Shown here: positions 54,581 to 64,000 of the stretch, in pieces
How the letters are laid out: each line of letters begins with the position of its first letter
Numbering within the stretch: position 1 is the first letter of the stretch
Source of the DNA: Amborella trichopoda
Taxonomy: Eukaryota > Streptophyta > Magnoliopsida > Amborellales > Amborellaceae
Assembly: GCF_000471905.2 (NCBI RefSeq)
Contig: NW_006498435.1
Location: forward strand, 1,705,882-1,769,881
Length of the DNA stretch: 64,000 nucleotides
Direction: 5' to 3'
The notes under the pieces: generated by a model
What the model was told of the DNA's origin: nothing
Seen by the model: only the letters and a program-made list of their open reading frames with translations
Database searches by the model: none
Program-made: the position numbers and the translations under genes

Positions 54581-55655
54581 GTATGACTCTTTTGTCTTAG
54601 ATTTTGTTGCTTTCCATGTCGTTGCTTTTGTTTCTTGACCTCCCTTTACCTACCCATTGTGCACCAAGTGTTTGGATAAATGTGCCAACGCTTCTTTTCA
54701 TGTAATTTGCATTACGCTTCAAGTCTCTTTGAGCATGTTTTCACATGTCTTCACTTGTTTGATGATTTTGTCTTGTTTGCAAACCATTTTCAAACAATTT
54801 TGATGAGCTTCGTGGTCAATTTGGTCCTGAGCGCCTGGTGTGTTTGCGTCGTGAGTCTCTTGGCGAAGTTTGCCGCGCTCGGTCATGCCTGTTCAATGCT
54901 CTTTCCCATATACGTTTTAGACAAAGCTCTGTTGGCATGTGCATCCTATCTAAATCATGCACGCACATATGCTGTGACACTTGGGTGAGGTGTCAGTGGT
55001 GCGTGTGCGCCATGGGTGTTTTGCTGAATTTGGATGTTCTGGAACCTATGCATACCTGCGTTTTTGGCTTGAACTCACATGTGTCTGAATTGGCATGTGT
55101 CTAATCTTGTGCATGTGCAAATTTGCTCGTGAGCGTCCTTGCACGAGTACAAATTTTTTGTGCGCATGATCTTATGCGTGCACGATCTCGTGTGTGCACA
55201 AATTTGCACATCCCTGAGTCCGAGCGTGTATGCACTTGGTTGAGCTTCATTTTTGTGCATCTGTTGCTACGAACGTCATGACCGTGGTTGAACTCAAACT
55301 TGAACTTGTGCGTGTACGCACTATGAGCGATGTGGCTGCACTTGAATCTTGAGCGTCCTTGAGTTTGTGCGTGCATGCGTCACAAACCCCTATGTTGGGT
55401 GTTATGTTAGTGTACACGCTATGAATGCTCCACATTTGGCCTTGAATTTTTGTGCATCAATTAAACGTATTATCACCAAAGTTTGCGTGTTTGTGTGACC
55501 ATGATTTGGCCACCTTGAGCCAGATTCTAGCACTCTTTCTATAAGGAACAAGTTTTCTGGCCACAGAAACACATGCGACGGTAGGAGTATGATAAAGAAG
55601 AAGCATGCACGACAATATGGGGGGAAGCTCACCGCTGTGCGTGTCAGGAGTGTAT
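54581..55655. other. Region of GTGCATGC-like words, no confident gene
   Basis: From 55080 to 55400 many repeats of TTGTGC(G/A)(T/C)G, TGCACG and ATCTTG(T/C)GC form a degenerate low-complexity tract. Frames here are shadows. Confidence 0.5.
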
Positions 55656-55659
55656 CGTC

Positions 55660-55900
55660 GTGCATGAAGAGAAAGAGAGAAGGGCAGTGCCATGCATGAA
55701 GAGAGAGAGAAGGGCAGTGTTGTGCATGAAGAGAGAGAGAAGGGCAGTGTCGTGTATGAAGAGAGAGAGAAGGGTAGCATCGTGCATGAAGAGAGAGAAG
55801 GTATCATCGTGCCCGAAGAGAGAGAAGAGAGGAGGAGCAACGTCGTATGTGAAGAAAGAGAAGAGCAGCGCCGTGTGTGTAACGCCGCACGTGTAATGGG
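55660..55900 (+). repeat. 30-bp minisatellite
   Basis: Units CATGAAGAGAGAGAGAAGGGCAGTGTCGTG-like, about five good copies from 55660 to 55800, then degenerate GAAGAGAGAGAAG units. Period 30 gives open shadow frames on both strands. Confidence 0.85.
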
Positions 55901-56290
55901 AAAGAAAGAGGCAGTGTCGTGAGTGTAAGAAGAAAAAGAAAACATGCGTGGCTGTGAGAGGGAACAAAATGGGCTACCACCGTGAGTGTAGCACCATTCA
56001 TGAACAAGACCGCCATCTGCCCTGATGCATGCCACCACACATGCCAGTTGTCTGATGCATGTGTGGTGCTTGCCACCTGTCCAACCTTGGACAGCCACCA
56101 CAGCAAGGATACTTATGTTCTCTCTCTCCCTCTCTCACGTCACTCATTCCTCACACTCTCTCTAAGAACTCAACACTTAGAACCCCTTTGTGAGCTCACT
56201 GTCATTGCACTATTGGAGCCTTGTGGGGAGCTTGAAATAGACTGTGATAGGGGATTTTGGAGGAAACCTTTCTCGTTAGGTAAACGTACA

Positions 56291-56299
<9 letters not shown>

Positions 56300-56351
<52 letters not shown>

Positions 56352-56352
56352 A
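56300..56352 (+). repeat. (TC)n(TA)n(TG)n microsatellite
   Basis: Compound dinucleotide run following a TC tract. Confidence 0.9.
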
Positions 56353-56359
56353 TTGAGAT

Positions 56360-57120
56360 GGAATAACTATTATGATGTTATTCACTGAGAATTGAAAGTT
56401 ATGAAGCATGTTAAGTGTCAATAGGCTTTTGAACAATCAAATGAAGTCCAAATGACCTCAAATCACTGCCATTAGAAAGATATGTGAATATATTAAGTTG
56501 TTCATGTTTTTCCATTGTTTAAATTCCTTATAAATGGGAAGTTATATTCCAGTATGTATAAGCATGTCACTGTTCACTGTCTTCCCTGTATATTTTATCT
56601 ATCACTGCTGCTGCCATGGGTTTTTCCTAACCAAACGAAGCCCAATCGCCCTTAAACCACTGCCATTTGAAAGAAATATGAGTGGGATTAAAATTTCATG
56701 TTGAAAGCATTTCGAATTCGTGATAGACTGAAAGTTATGTATGAAATTGTGAGCATATTTTATTGTTGCCAGATTTTTACCAAATTTCAGAACTATTACT
56801 TTTATTGTTACTTACCTTTAAATGACAAAATAGAGTCTAAATTCTTTCAAATAACCTCTGTTAGAAAGATAAATGTTCTCTCTTGAAATTTGGTTTTGAA
56901 ACCATCCTAAAATGCCACACGGATTGAAAGTTATAAGATTGTTATGTACGACATGTCATTGTCTCAAATGCACAACATATTTCAGATGGTATGCCTTCAT
57001 TGTTTTGAGATTTTTATTTGTCAAACGGGGTCCAAACGCTTTCAAACTACCCCCATTTGAAAGATATACATGTTTATTATAAAATTAGTTTTGGTACCAT
57101 CTTCGAATTCTGATTTAATT
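56360..57120 (+). repeat. Degenerate 195-bp tandem repeat (four units)
   Basis: A block of the type CAAA(C/T)GA(A/G)GTCCAAA...CCATT(A/T)GAAAGAT recurs at 56469, 56663, 56858 and 57053, spaced 194, 195 and 195 bp, each followed by a GAAAGTTAT(A/G) word. Sequence is much diverged, but spacing is nearly exact. Confidence 0.7.
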
Positions 57121-57339
57121 GAAAATTACATCCCAGGTTATGACAGGACATTACTATTTGAAATTTCAAGAAATGCGATACTGTGACAATGTGTTAGCCT
57201 CTACAGACTGCCACCCATCTCCACCATGGTCCAGTTGTATGACCTTAAATTGTAGTGCACGTCTTGGCTGCAGGACATTAAAAGGTTTTGCACAAGGTCC
57301 CGAAGCCTTGACCTAAAACATGCCTTCACAAAAAAACAA

Positions 57340-57610
57340 AAATAAATAAATAAATAATGGGCATGGTGTATACCAGGATAAGGGAACACCATGAGTAAAA
57401 ATGACGAATGGTAATGGTCACGAAACCATGAGTAAAGGAGTTCCGTAAATAAAAAAACCCAGGCATGGTGAAAACCCAAAAGGGCACCGTGAGTAAAAAT
57501 GGAAGAATAAGGGTGGACAGGGTCGAAAGATCATGGGTAAAAGAGCCCCAAATAAAAAAGAAGTTGGCGAAAACCATCTCTACGGCGTCGCTTCCTAAGC
57601 ACAAGTGAAA
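57340..57610 (-). repeat. Inverted copy of the TTTTACTCATGG-type repeats
   Basis: Carries CCATGAGTAAAA and GGCATGGTGAAAACCC units, the reverse complement of 42490-42790 and 51960-52330. Confidence 0.75.
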
Positions 57611-57774
57611 ATCTGCAAAGGAGCTTGAACCAATAAACAGATCGATGCCGCACTCGCCTTAATTGGCGGCTTCAGCTCACACTCCAAGAGAAAAATACCT
57701 GGTATTTAATCCAGTTTCACCTCCTGATTCCGGTTCTATCATTGGGGTCGAGGTATAGTCAACAATTGTCGGCA

Positions 57775-58110
57775 TAACAGTATTCAACTACCAATGGTTT
57801 TCCCATTACGTAGCGGTCAGTATCACAATATAAAGCAGTATCACAGTACCCACTACCAATGGGTGGCCCATTTGCGTAGTGGTCAGCATCTGCATTAGTT
57901 TCACAATCATAGTATAACAGTACCCACTACCAAAGGGTGGCCCATTGCATAGTGGTCAGTATAACAACGTCACACTTTCAGTATCACAGTATGCCAATAT
58001 TAGTATCATGATAAGACAGTTCCAATATTATAATATCAGTATTACGGTATCATAGTATCAGTGTCAGTATCAGTATCAGTATCAGTATCACAGTATCAGT
58101 ATCTAATACC
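57775..58110 (+). repeat. CCACTACCAATGGGTGGCCCATT repeats and (AGTATC)n tract
   Basis: Three units near 57785, 57848 and 57925, each with CACTACCAA and TAG(T/C)GGTCAG, then imperfect AGTATCAGTATC runs to 58110. Confidence 0.8.
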
Positions 58111-58269
58111 TGGATTAGAAAATATGAGCTTCAAGGAAAAGATTCCGACAGCCTGAGTCTATTCGCAAAAAGGACTTGAAAGATAGAAGACTCATCAAGA
58201 AGGTAAGACAAGTCTCGTGAAGAAGAGCATCATTCCCAAGAGGTTCCTAGACGCACCCCAAAGATGCCA

Positions 58270-58660
58270 GAGATGCCCCAACAAGGCTAAGTCAACCATG
58301 ACTTTGGACTTGTAACTCGAGAGTACTAATAGTGCATAGGGGTTACACTCAAAGCCGGTCACCTCGATAAATTGAGGTGCCCTACCTGCTAAAGAATAAC
58401 TGTTGCACAACACAGACGATCACCGATCAAAAGCTCTTCAACAAACCATTCAGAATAAACAAACAAGGAAGTCAATCAGACAAGCCAAAGACGCCCCAAG
58501 AAGGCTAAGTCAGCCATGACTTTGGACCTGTTATGCGATACTACTAATAATTGGTAGGGGTTATACCCAAATCTGGTCACCTCGATAAACTGAGGTACCT
58601 TACCCGCCAAGGACTAACTGGTGCACAACGCAGATGATCACCGACCAAAGGCTCTTTTGT
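58270..58660 (+). repeat. About 219-bp direct duplication
   Basis: GCCCCAA(C/G)AAGGCTAAGTCA at 58274 and 58493. Similarity continues through GGTCACCTCGATAAA(T/C)TGAGGT to the GATCACCGA words. Confidence 0.8.
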
Positions 58661-59965
58661 TGTCCATCCAAGACAAAGAAATCCATACCAAATGGGAAAA
58701 ATGCCCTTAGGCATGGCACTCGACTGCCAGACGGGCCTGATTTTGACTAACGAGGTTCGTACAAAATCCTCAGCTCCAGAATCACAAACAGTCCACACGA
58801 GGGTGAGCACTTCGACAAGATCCCTCAAAACAGTCTCTTTTCCCCCTAAAGTCTCAACAAATGGATCCGTACATTGCATCCAAATGTCTGAGCATCCTAG
58901 TTTCAACATTGCGTCCTCGGTGTTGACGTGGTCTTGTGGCTAGGAAGAAAAAAGTAATAAAGCCGAACGAAATTTTCTGAATGTTGTCCTTCTCGCTTCT
59001 CTCGAAGCACAAAATTCGGTGGGGCAAGCTGTTTGAACACATTTTTTTAGCACCTTGGTCCCTAATGCGGAATAAAGAGGAAGTAGATCAATAAAAAATC
59101 CATACAAAATAGTGAAACTTCTGACAGTCTCAGAACGGCCCCAGAACTGGTCAAGATCTACATGTCTAAGGTAGTGAACACAAAGAAACAATTTTGGAAA
59201 AATTGGCTTCTTGCACCCTGAAACGGACCCTATAACTAGAACTATATTTTCAATACGTCAAATTGCTATTGGACCACCACTATTAGATCTGGTACGGTCG
59301 AAAACCCATATGGGTCAAGTTTCAGCTTAATCGGGCACTCCAGAATAAATTTTTGAATAAACTACTGAACAGGGGTAGACCACACATTATTCTCATGTGG
59401 CCACCTTGCACCAAAACACCATTAAAGGTTGTTGTTTTTACAGTCATAGGTAGTAACTTTTGGGGCCTATAACTTACTCGTTCAGAGTCGGATCATGCTC
59501 AAATTTTGTGTCTTCATCTCATCAGGACGATCATTTCGATATGTGGTACGCCCCTTGACGACACCCGAGCAAGGAGAAAAACTAGAGAGAAGTTACTAAT
59601 CCGTGAAAAAATTTGCAGAAAATTCAGCAGCATCATGCCTCACCCCGACGGCCAAATCACGATGCTCGTGTACCAGAGCAACACTGGTGTGTAAGGTCCG
59701 AGGCTATCTTTGGTCCTAACCCCGCGTACAATGAACAGTTGGATTTCACACACGGAGGCATCGAAGTTACTGTAAATTCCGTCAATCGGATTTCAAGATT
59801 CCGATAAAAAATCCAAGACAACAAAATCTTCGTTCAGACACGAAATCGAACTGTGTTTGTTGCAACGTGATCGTGATGGCATCCTCAGTGTGATTTAGCA
59901 AAGAAACTGAAGAAAAACATCAAGGAACGAGCACACTATTGATTTGAAGTTTTCAAGATTCATCC
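58661..59965. other. No recognisable gene
   Basis: Shadow frames only. Words such as CTTCTCGCTTCTCTCGAAG and CGAATTTTGTG-like text resemble minus-strand pieces of the Tat-like LTR family near 38690 and 41150. Confidence 0.4.
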
Positions 59966-59969
59966 AAAT

Positions 59970-60400
59970 TTCAAGTCTCATGATCATGGCTTAAAAAATG
60001 ATTCATGACTCGAAATTGGTATCAAATCGATCGCCATGCCGAGCCCTACAAGAAAACAATCATCTTTTGATCAAACGGGCTTGGAGCAACCTCGGATCAG
60101 TCATGAAAGATCATGTAAGTTCTCGGGCAGTAGCAGAGACTGTTCTAGAATTCCACACATTGTTAGGCAAGAGCGAAACAATATTTTTCCACCCATTTTT
60201 AGAATTTATTTTAATTCATATAAATTGTAATTATCTTCACTTGTAGATAGGTTTTTGGTGCACACCCATGTTTGGGCCCAATTCTATATAAACCTGCAAA
60301 GCCAAATTGTAAACAACAATAACAAGAACCTTCGGTTCATTTTTTTCAATATTCAATAAAGACTTCAATTCTTGCTTGAGTTCGTGGGTGCGTCTTGGAG
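59970..60400 (+). repeat. LTR-tail-like segment (family shared with 30795-31180)
   Basis: Shares ordered words with 30795-31180 and includes a TATATAAA box (60280-60290) and CAATAAAGA. A CT-rich tract follows at 60460-60650. Confidence 0.45.
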
Positions 60401-60841
60401 AGAGAGAGAGAGAGATGAGATAGAAGAAAAGGGCTGGTACCCCTCAATAAGTTAACTTTCTCTCTCCTCCTCTTTTCTCTCTCCTCTTTCCTCATCTCTA
60501 TCTCTTTTTCTCTCTCCTCTTTTCTCTCTCATCTCCATCTTTTCTTTTATCTCTCATCTCTCCCTTTCTCTTTCCTCCTTTCATCTTTGTCTCTTTCCCT
60601 CTCTTTCACCTCTGGTCAATCATGTCTCTCTCTCCCTACACTTCTCTCTTTTTTCCATCACGCATGGCGGACCTATCCTCTGGTGTGATGCCTTCCTTCT
60701 CATGAGACATAAACAATGAGCAGAGCCTTAACTTGGATGGAGGGACGGGGCTCTATGAAAACTCTCTCGTCTCTCTTGTGTCCCAGACGGTGCAGCCCAT
60801 TACCGTCTTTGCTCCAATTCTTGTCTCCTTCAAACATAGCC

Positions 60842-61028
60842 GGCGAAGGCTTAACGTCGCCTGTGTTTTTCTATCCTTCTTCTCTTCCACCATAGCTGGC
60901 AAAGGCTTAGCGCTGCCTGGTTTTTTCTATCCTTATTCTCTTTTACCACAACCGGTGAAGGCTTAGCACCACCTGTGCTTTTCTATCTTTCTTCTCTTCT
61001 ACCATAGTCGGCGAAGGCTTAGCGCCGT
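60842..61028 (+). repeat. 56-bp tandem repeat
   Basis: GGC(G/A)AAGGCTTA(G/A)CG(T/C)(C/T)GCC at 60842, 60898, 60954 and 61011, with TTCTATC..TTCTCTT spacers. Confidence 0.85.
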
Positions 61029-62714
61029 GTTACACCCCAAGCTCACTAACACTCTTGAGGTGCGACATGCCATTTCTATACTATCTATATATAGAACAAA
61101 TTTAAAATTCCTACTTATATATTTGTAATGCATCAAATAATGTAATTTTAATCTATACAAAGTCTGCTCACAACTGGTATTAACATAAAGGCTAGATTTT
61201 TTTTTTTTTCCATTTCTAAGAGTTTGTACACAGTCTACTCATAACAAATATTAACAAGAAAGTCCTTACAAAAGTTTTCCAACTGTACAAAGTACATTTT
61301 CAACTTATGTCAACATGAAGATTTTACAATTTTGATAAAACTAAAAGTTACAAAAATATTTGATCTTGATAATCATTTCTCCCAAGCTACTCCTGCTGCA
61401 TGATAAGACTGTCATTACTCTGAAAAGGATTCATAACACTTTGATGAGCTTAGTACTCAATAAGTGATCATCATGGTCCTAAAAATAATCATAGTAGGAA
61501 GATATAAATGTTTTTTAAAGAATGTATATTAAAAACAACCTGAAGAGGAACTTTGAGCAAAAAAACCATTTATGAAATGACCATTTCACTTTAAAAAATG
61601 CACAATTAAACGTAATCCAAATGATGGAAATGCATATCAACATTTTAATAGAAATGCATCATTCAAAAGATTTCACAAAACACCCTACTGGCATCCCAAG
61701 TAGATCACCTATATACCCCACCAACGTCCAGGATGAGTCCAAATAATCCCAGCAGGTCCAATCATACCTCACCGGCGTACCGGATGAGTCTAAACAATCC
61801 CTACCAGCATAACCAGATAGGTTCAAACAATCCTTGCAGGTCCGATCATATCTCACCGGTGTCCCGGAAAAGTCCAAATATCCCACCAACGTCTTGGATG
61901 GGCCCAAAATAATACCTGCAGGTCCATTTATACCTCACCGATGTACCTGATGAGTCCAAATACCCCACCAGCATCCTGGATGGGTCCAAATATACTTAAA
62001 TTATCTTTGAATTTCTTTTAACATCAGAAAGCATCAACATCATATATGTAAAGTATCATTGAAATCATTAATAGGAATTCGCTTGAAGCAAGTTAAACAA
62101 CCACTTTCATTGAAATATCTATAAGTAGCAAGTCAAATATTTTGGCAACAATTTATTAAAGGTAGCAGTTCTAAAGGACATTCCTGAAATCTAACATGAC
62201 AATCGTCTAGTATCAGTAGAAGAACCCTTATGGGAATCCAAAATTAAATACGAAATTATCACAATTTATGGAAATGCCAATTTGCAAATAATCATTTCAC
62301 AGGCAATGCTACAATCAAGTGTAGAAATATCAGTTTTTCGATTAATGAGGAAGTCATTTGCACATCCATTTTACAGTATCTAAATATTCAAAAACAGTAG
62401 AAGGAAATCTCACAATTTTACTAAAAAGATTATTTTTCAAGGCATTGAGGTCACTTACGTATAAAACTTATAAAATAAAGATGATGGACTGAAATATCAC
62501 TATTTTAAAAACATATTATTTTTGAGGAGGATGATGTCACTTACCTTTATATGTCACGATATGTGTTACTATTGACAGATTAAAATGAGTTTATGTATAA
62601 AACATGTTCATAAAGGTATTCGAATCGAAATTCTATTAATACTATTTTTATGGAATAATGTCATTTATGTGGGAATATTGTAGTTATGAATATATCAAAA
62701 TATAAGGACAAGCT

Positions 62715-62743
62715 ATGGTTTTAAATTATTATTATTATTATTA

Positions 62744-62835
<92 letters not shown>

Positions 62836-62837
62836 TA
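62715..62837 (+). repeat. (ATT)n microsatellite ending in a gap
   Basis: Trinucleotide run of about 120 bp broken by the N run. Confidence 0.9.
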
Positions 62838-62884
62838 NNNNNNNNNNNNNNNNNNNNNNNNNNNNNNNNNNNNNNNNNNNNNNN
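62838..62884. other. Assembly gap (47 N)
   Basis: Run of N directly after the ATT microsatellite. Confidence 0.99.
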
Positions 62885-62929
62885 AATAAGGATATTATAG
62901 TATTAATATGGGAAGGGAAGAGAGAGAGT

Positions 62930-63480
62930 TGAGTATAAAAATTCGCTTTTTAATGAGAGGAGAAGATATAGAGAGAATGAGAAACCAATAAATATAATAT
63001 TATAAAGTAATGATAGATGGTGATATGAATAATTATTAAAGAGAATAACCATATTTTTAATATTATGAAAGGGGAAGAGATAGAGAGAGTCTGAAATTTG
63101 TTTAAGAATATGAGAGGAGAAGAGAGAGAAAGAATGTAAAACCAATAAATATAATATTATAAAGTAATGACTGATATGAATAATTGTTAAAGAGAATAAC
63201 CATATTTTTAATATTATGAAGAGGGAAGAGAGAGAGAGAGTTTGAAATTCGTTTAAGAATATGAGAGGAGAAGAGAGAGAAAGAATGAGAGACCAATAAA
63301 TATAATATTATAAAAGTAATGATAGATGGTGATATGAATAATTATTAAAGAGAATAACCATATTTTTAATATTATGAAAAGGGAAGAGAGAGAAAGTTTG
63401 ATATTCGTTTAAGAATATGAGAGGAGAAGAGATAAAGAATTAAAGAGACTAATAAATAATGAGAATTATGAGGTAATGAC
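62930..63480 (+). repeat. About 155-bp tandem repeats inside the LTR
   Basis: CCAATAAATATAATATT at 62985, 63143 and 63293 and a variant at 63447. Units end in GAGAGGAGAAGAGAGAGAAAG. Confidence 0.85.
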
Positions 63481-64000
63481 TTTAATGTCATTGGAAATAG
63501 AATGAAAATAAAAGAGAGAGAGAGAGAGAGACAAAGCATAATCATATTGAGATAATAACAGTAATGTTATTATGATAATATCATAAGATCATCACTAAAA
63601 CATGAGGAGGGAAAAAAAATGTTTGAGAAGAGAGAGGGAAGACTTACGTAGAGAGAGAGAGAGAGGACTTACATGGAGAGAGAAACATCATACCTGATGA
63701 GGTTGATGATTAGCTCATCTAGGGGTTGAGGCCTTTATATAATGAGGGAGAACACTTCTCCTTGTGACACATGTTCAACCATATGTCCCTTTTTAAATTA
63801 TTTTATTTTAATTTCTAGGCCCCCTCATCTTTTTTGTGCCACCTTTCATTCTTTTATACCACCTGTCATTCCTTTATTCCACTTCACACTAATGATGGTC
63901 CCATGGCATACTTTTAACATCATGGTCCATACTTTATATTTTATTTTCAAATTTCATTATATTTATCATACATACATACATATTTATTTGCTATTTTCTA

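Larger units (their letters stand above)
61029..63900 (-). mobile_element. Minus-strand LTR related to the 19-23 kb gypsy element
   Basis: Starts TGTTACACCCC on plus and then follows the reverse complement of the gypsy LTR: an inverted 32-bp array (61680-61990), then TTATCACAATTTATG-type text, to a GTCACTTAC match near 62450 (compare GTAAGTGAC at 19310). No primer site or gag borders it at 61028, so a solo or truncated LTR is likely. TATA (TTATATAAAGGCC on minus) near 63727-63742. The outer end is undefined. Confidence 0.6.

Noticed and set aside
55457..56356. 214-residue minus ORF and plus-strand ORFs
   Set aside because: Generated by the 55660-55900 minisatellite and GA/TC tracts; no recognisable motif.
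62715..62900. Poly-Tyr ORF
   Set aside because: Translation of the ATT microsatellite and gap.
1..64000. CRISPR arrays, rRNA genes, bacterial-style operons
   Set aside because: Regular repeats here lack unique spacers of CRISPR size and the whole context is plant nuclear; no rRNA motif seen.

Overview
The window reads as a repeat-rich nuclear segment of a flowering plant. It has one spliced host gene, with GT-AG introns and long pyrimidine tracts, and about 50 kb of nested and decayed transposable elements. It also has two insertions of endogenous pararetrovirus (Caulimoviridae), low-complexity arrays and three assembly gaps (10494-10885, 22239-22258, 62838-62884). The species cannot be named from sequence alone. 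No bacterial-type genes, operons or CRISPR arrays are present.

1-12.6 kb: the 3' part of a MATE (DETOXIFICATION-16-like) efflux transporter gene. Seven exons join in frame into 399 codons plus stop; the first exon or exons lie left of the window. One intron (2030-11117) is swollen by an 7.9 kb insertion made of two caulimovirid copies in tail-to-tail inverted orientation. Both copies keep the leader and movement-protein region (arms of about 1.5 kb). The left one then carries the capsid region, and the right one carries protease, reverse transcriptase and RNase H. This inverted, complementary pair inside a host intron is the most interesting object in the window.

12.6-25 kb: a hAT-like non-autonomous element (13465-15416) containing a tRNA-like relic and ACGT-rich tandem repeats; GA-rich satellite-like DNA; a Ty3/gypsy element (about 19.3-23.17 kb) with gag and protease but no pol; and a second caulimovirid fragment (RT and RNase H, minus strand) abutting the 3' LTR.

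25-39 kb: mostly old debris. I recognise a MITE-like inverted repeat, an RTE-type LINE tail, degenerate telomere-like repeats, a possible SINE, an LTR tail followed by a decayed gag, and a minus-strand LTR with a primer-site remnant and gag start.

36.5-55 kb: two related Tat-like gypsy elements on the minus strand, one nested in the other. The inner one (39368-51542) has both LTRs, a primer binding site, a decayed gag, no recognisable pol, and many minisatellites in a plus-strand (antisense) region. The outer one contributes an LTR remnant on the left and an internal region on the right. That right region carries two similar TATA-box-to-ATG modules on the antisense strand.

55-64 kb: minisatellites, a regular 195-bp degenerate tandem repeat, direct duplications, an LTR-tail-like segment, and a minus-strand gypsy LTR related to the 19-23 kb element. 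Apart from the MATE gene, nothing here looks like an intact functional protein gene.
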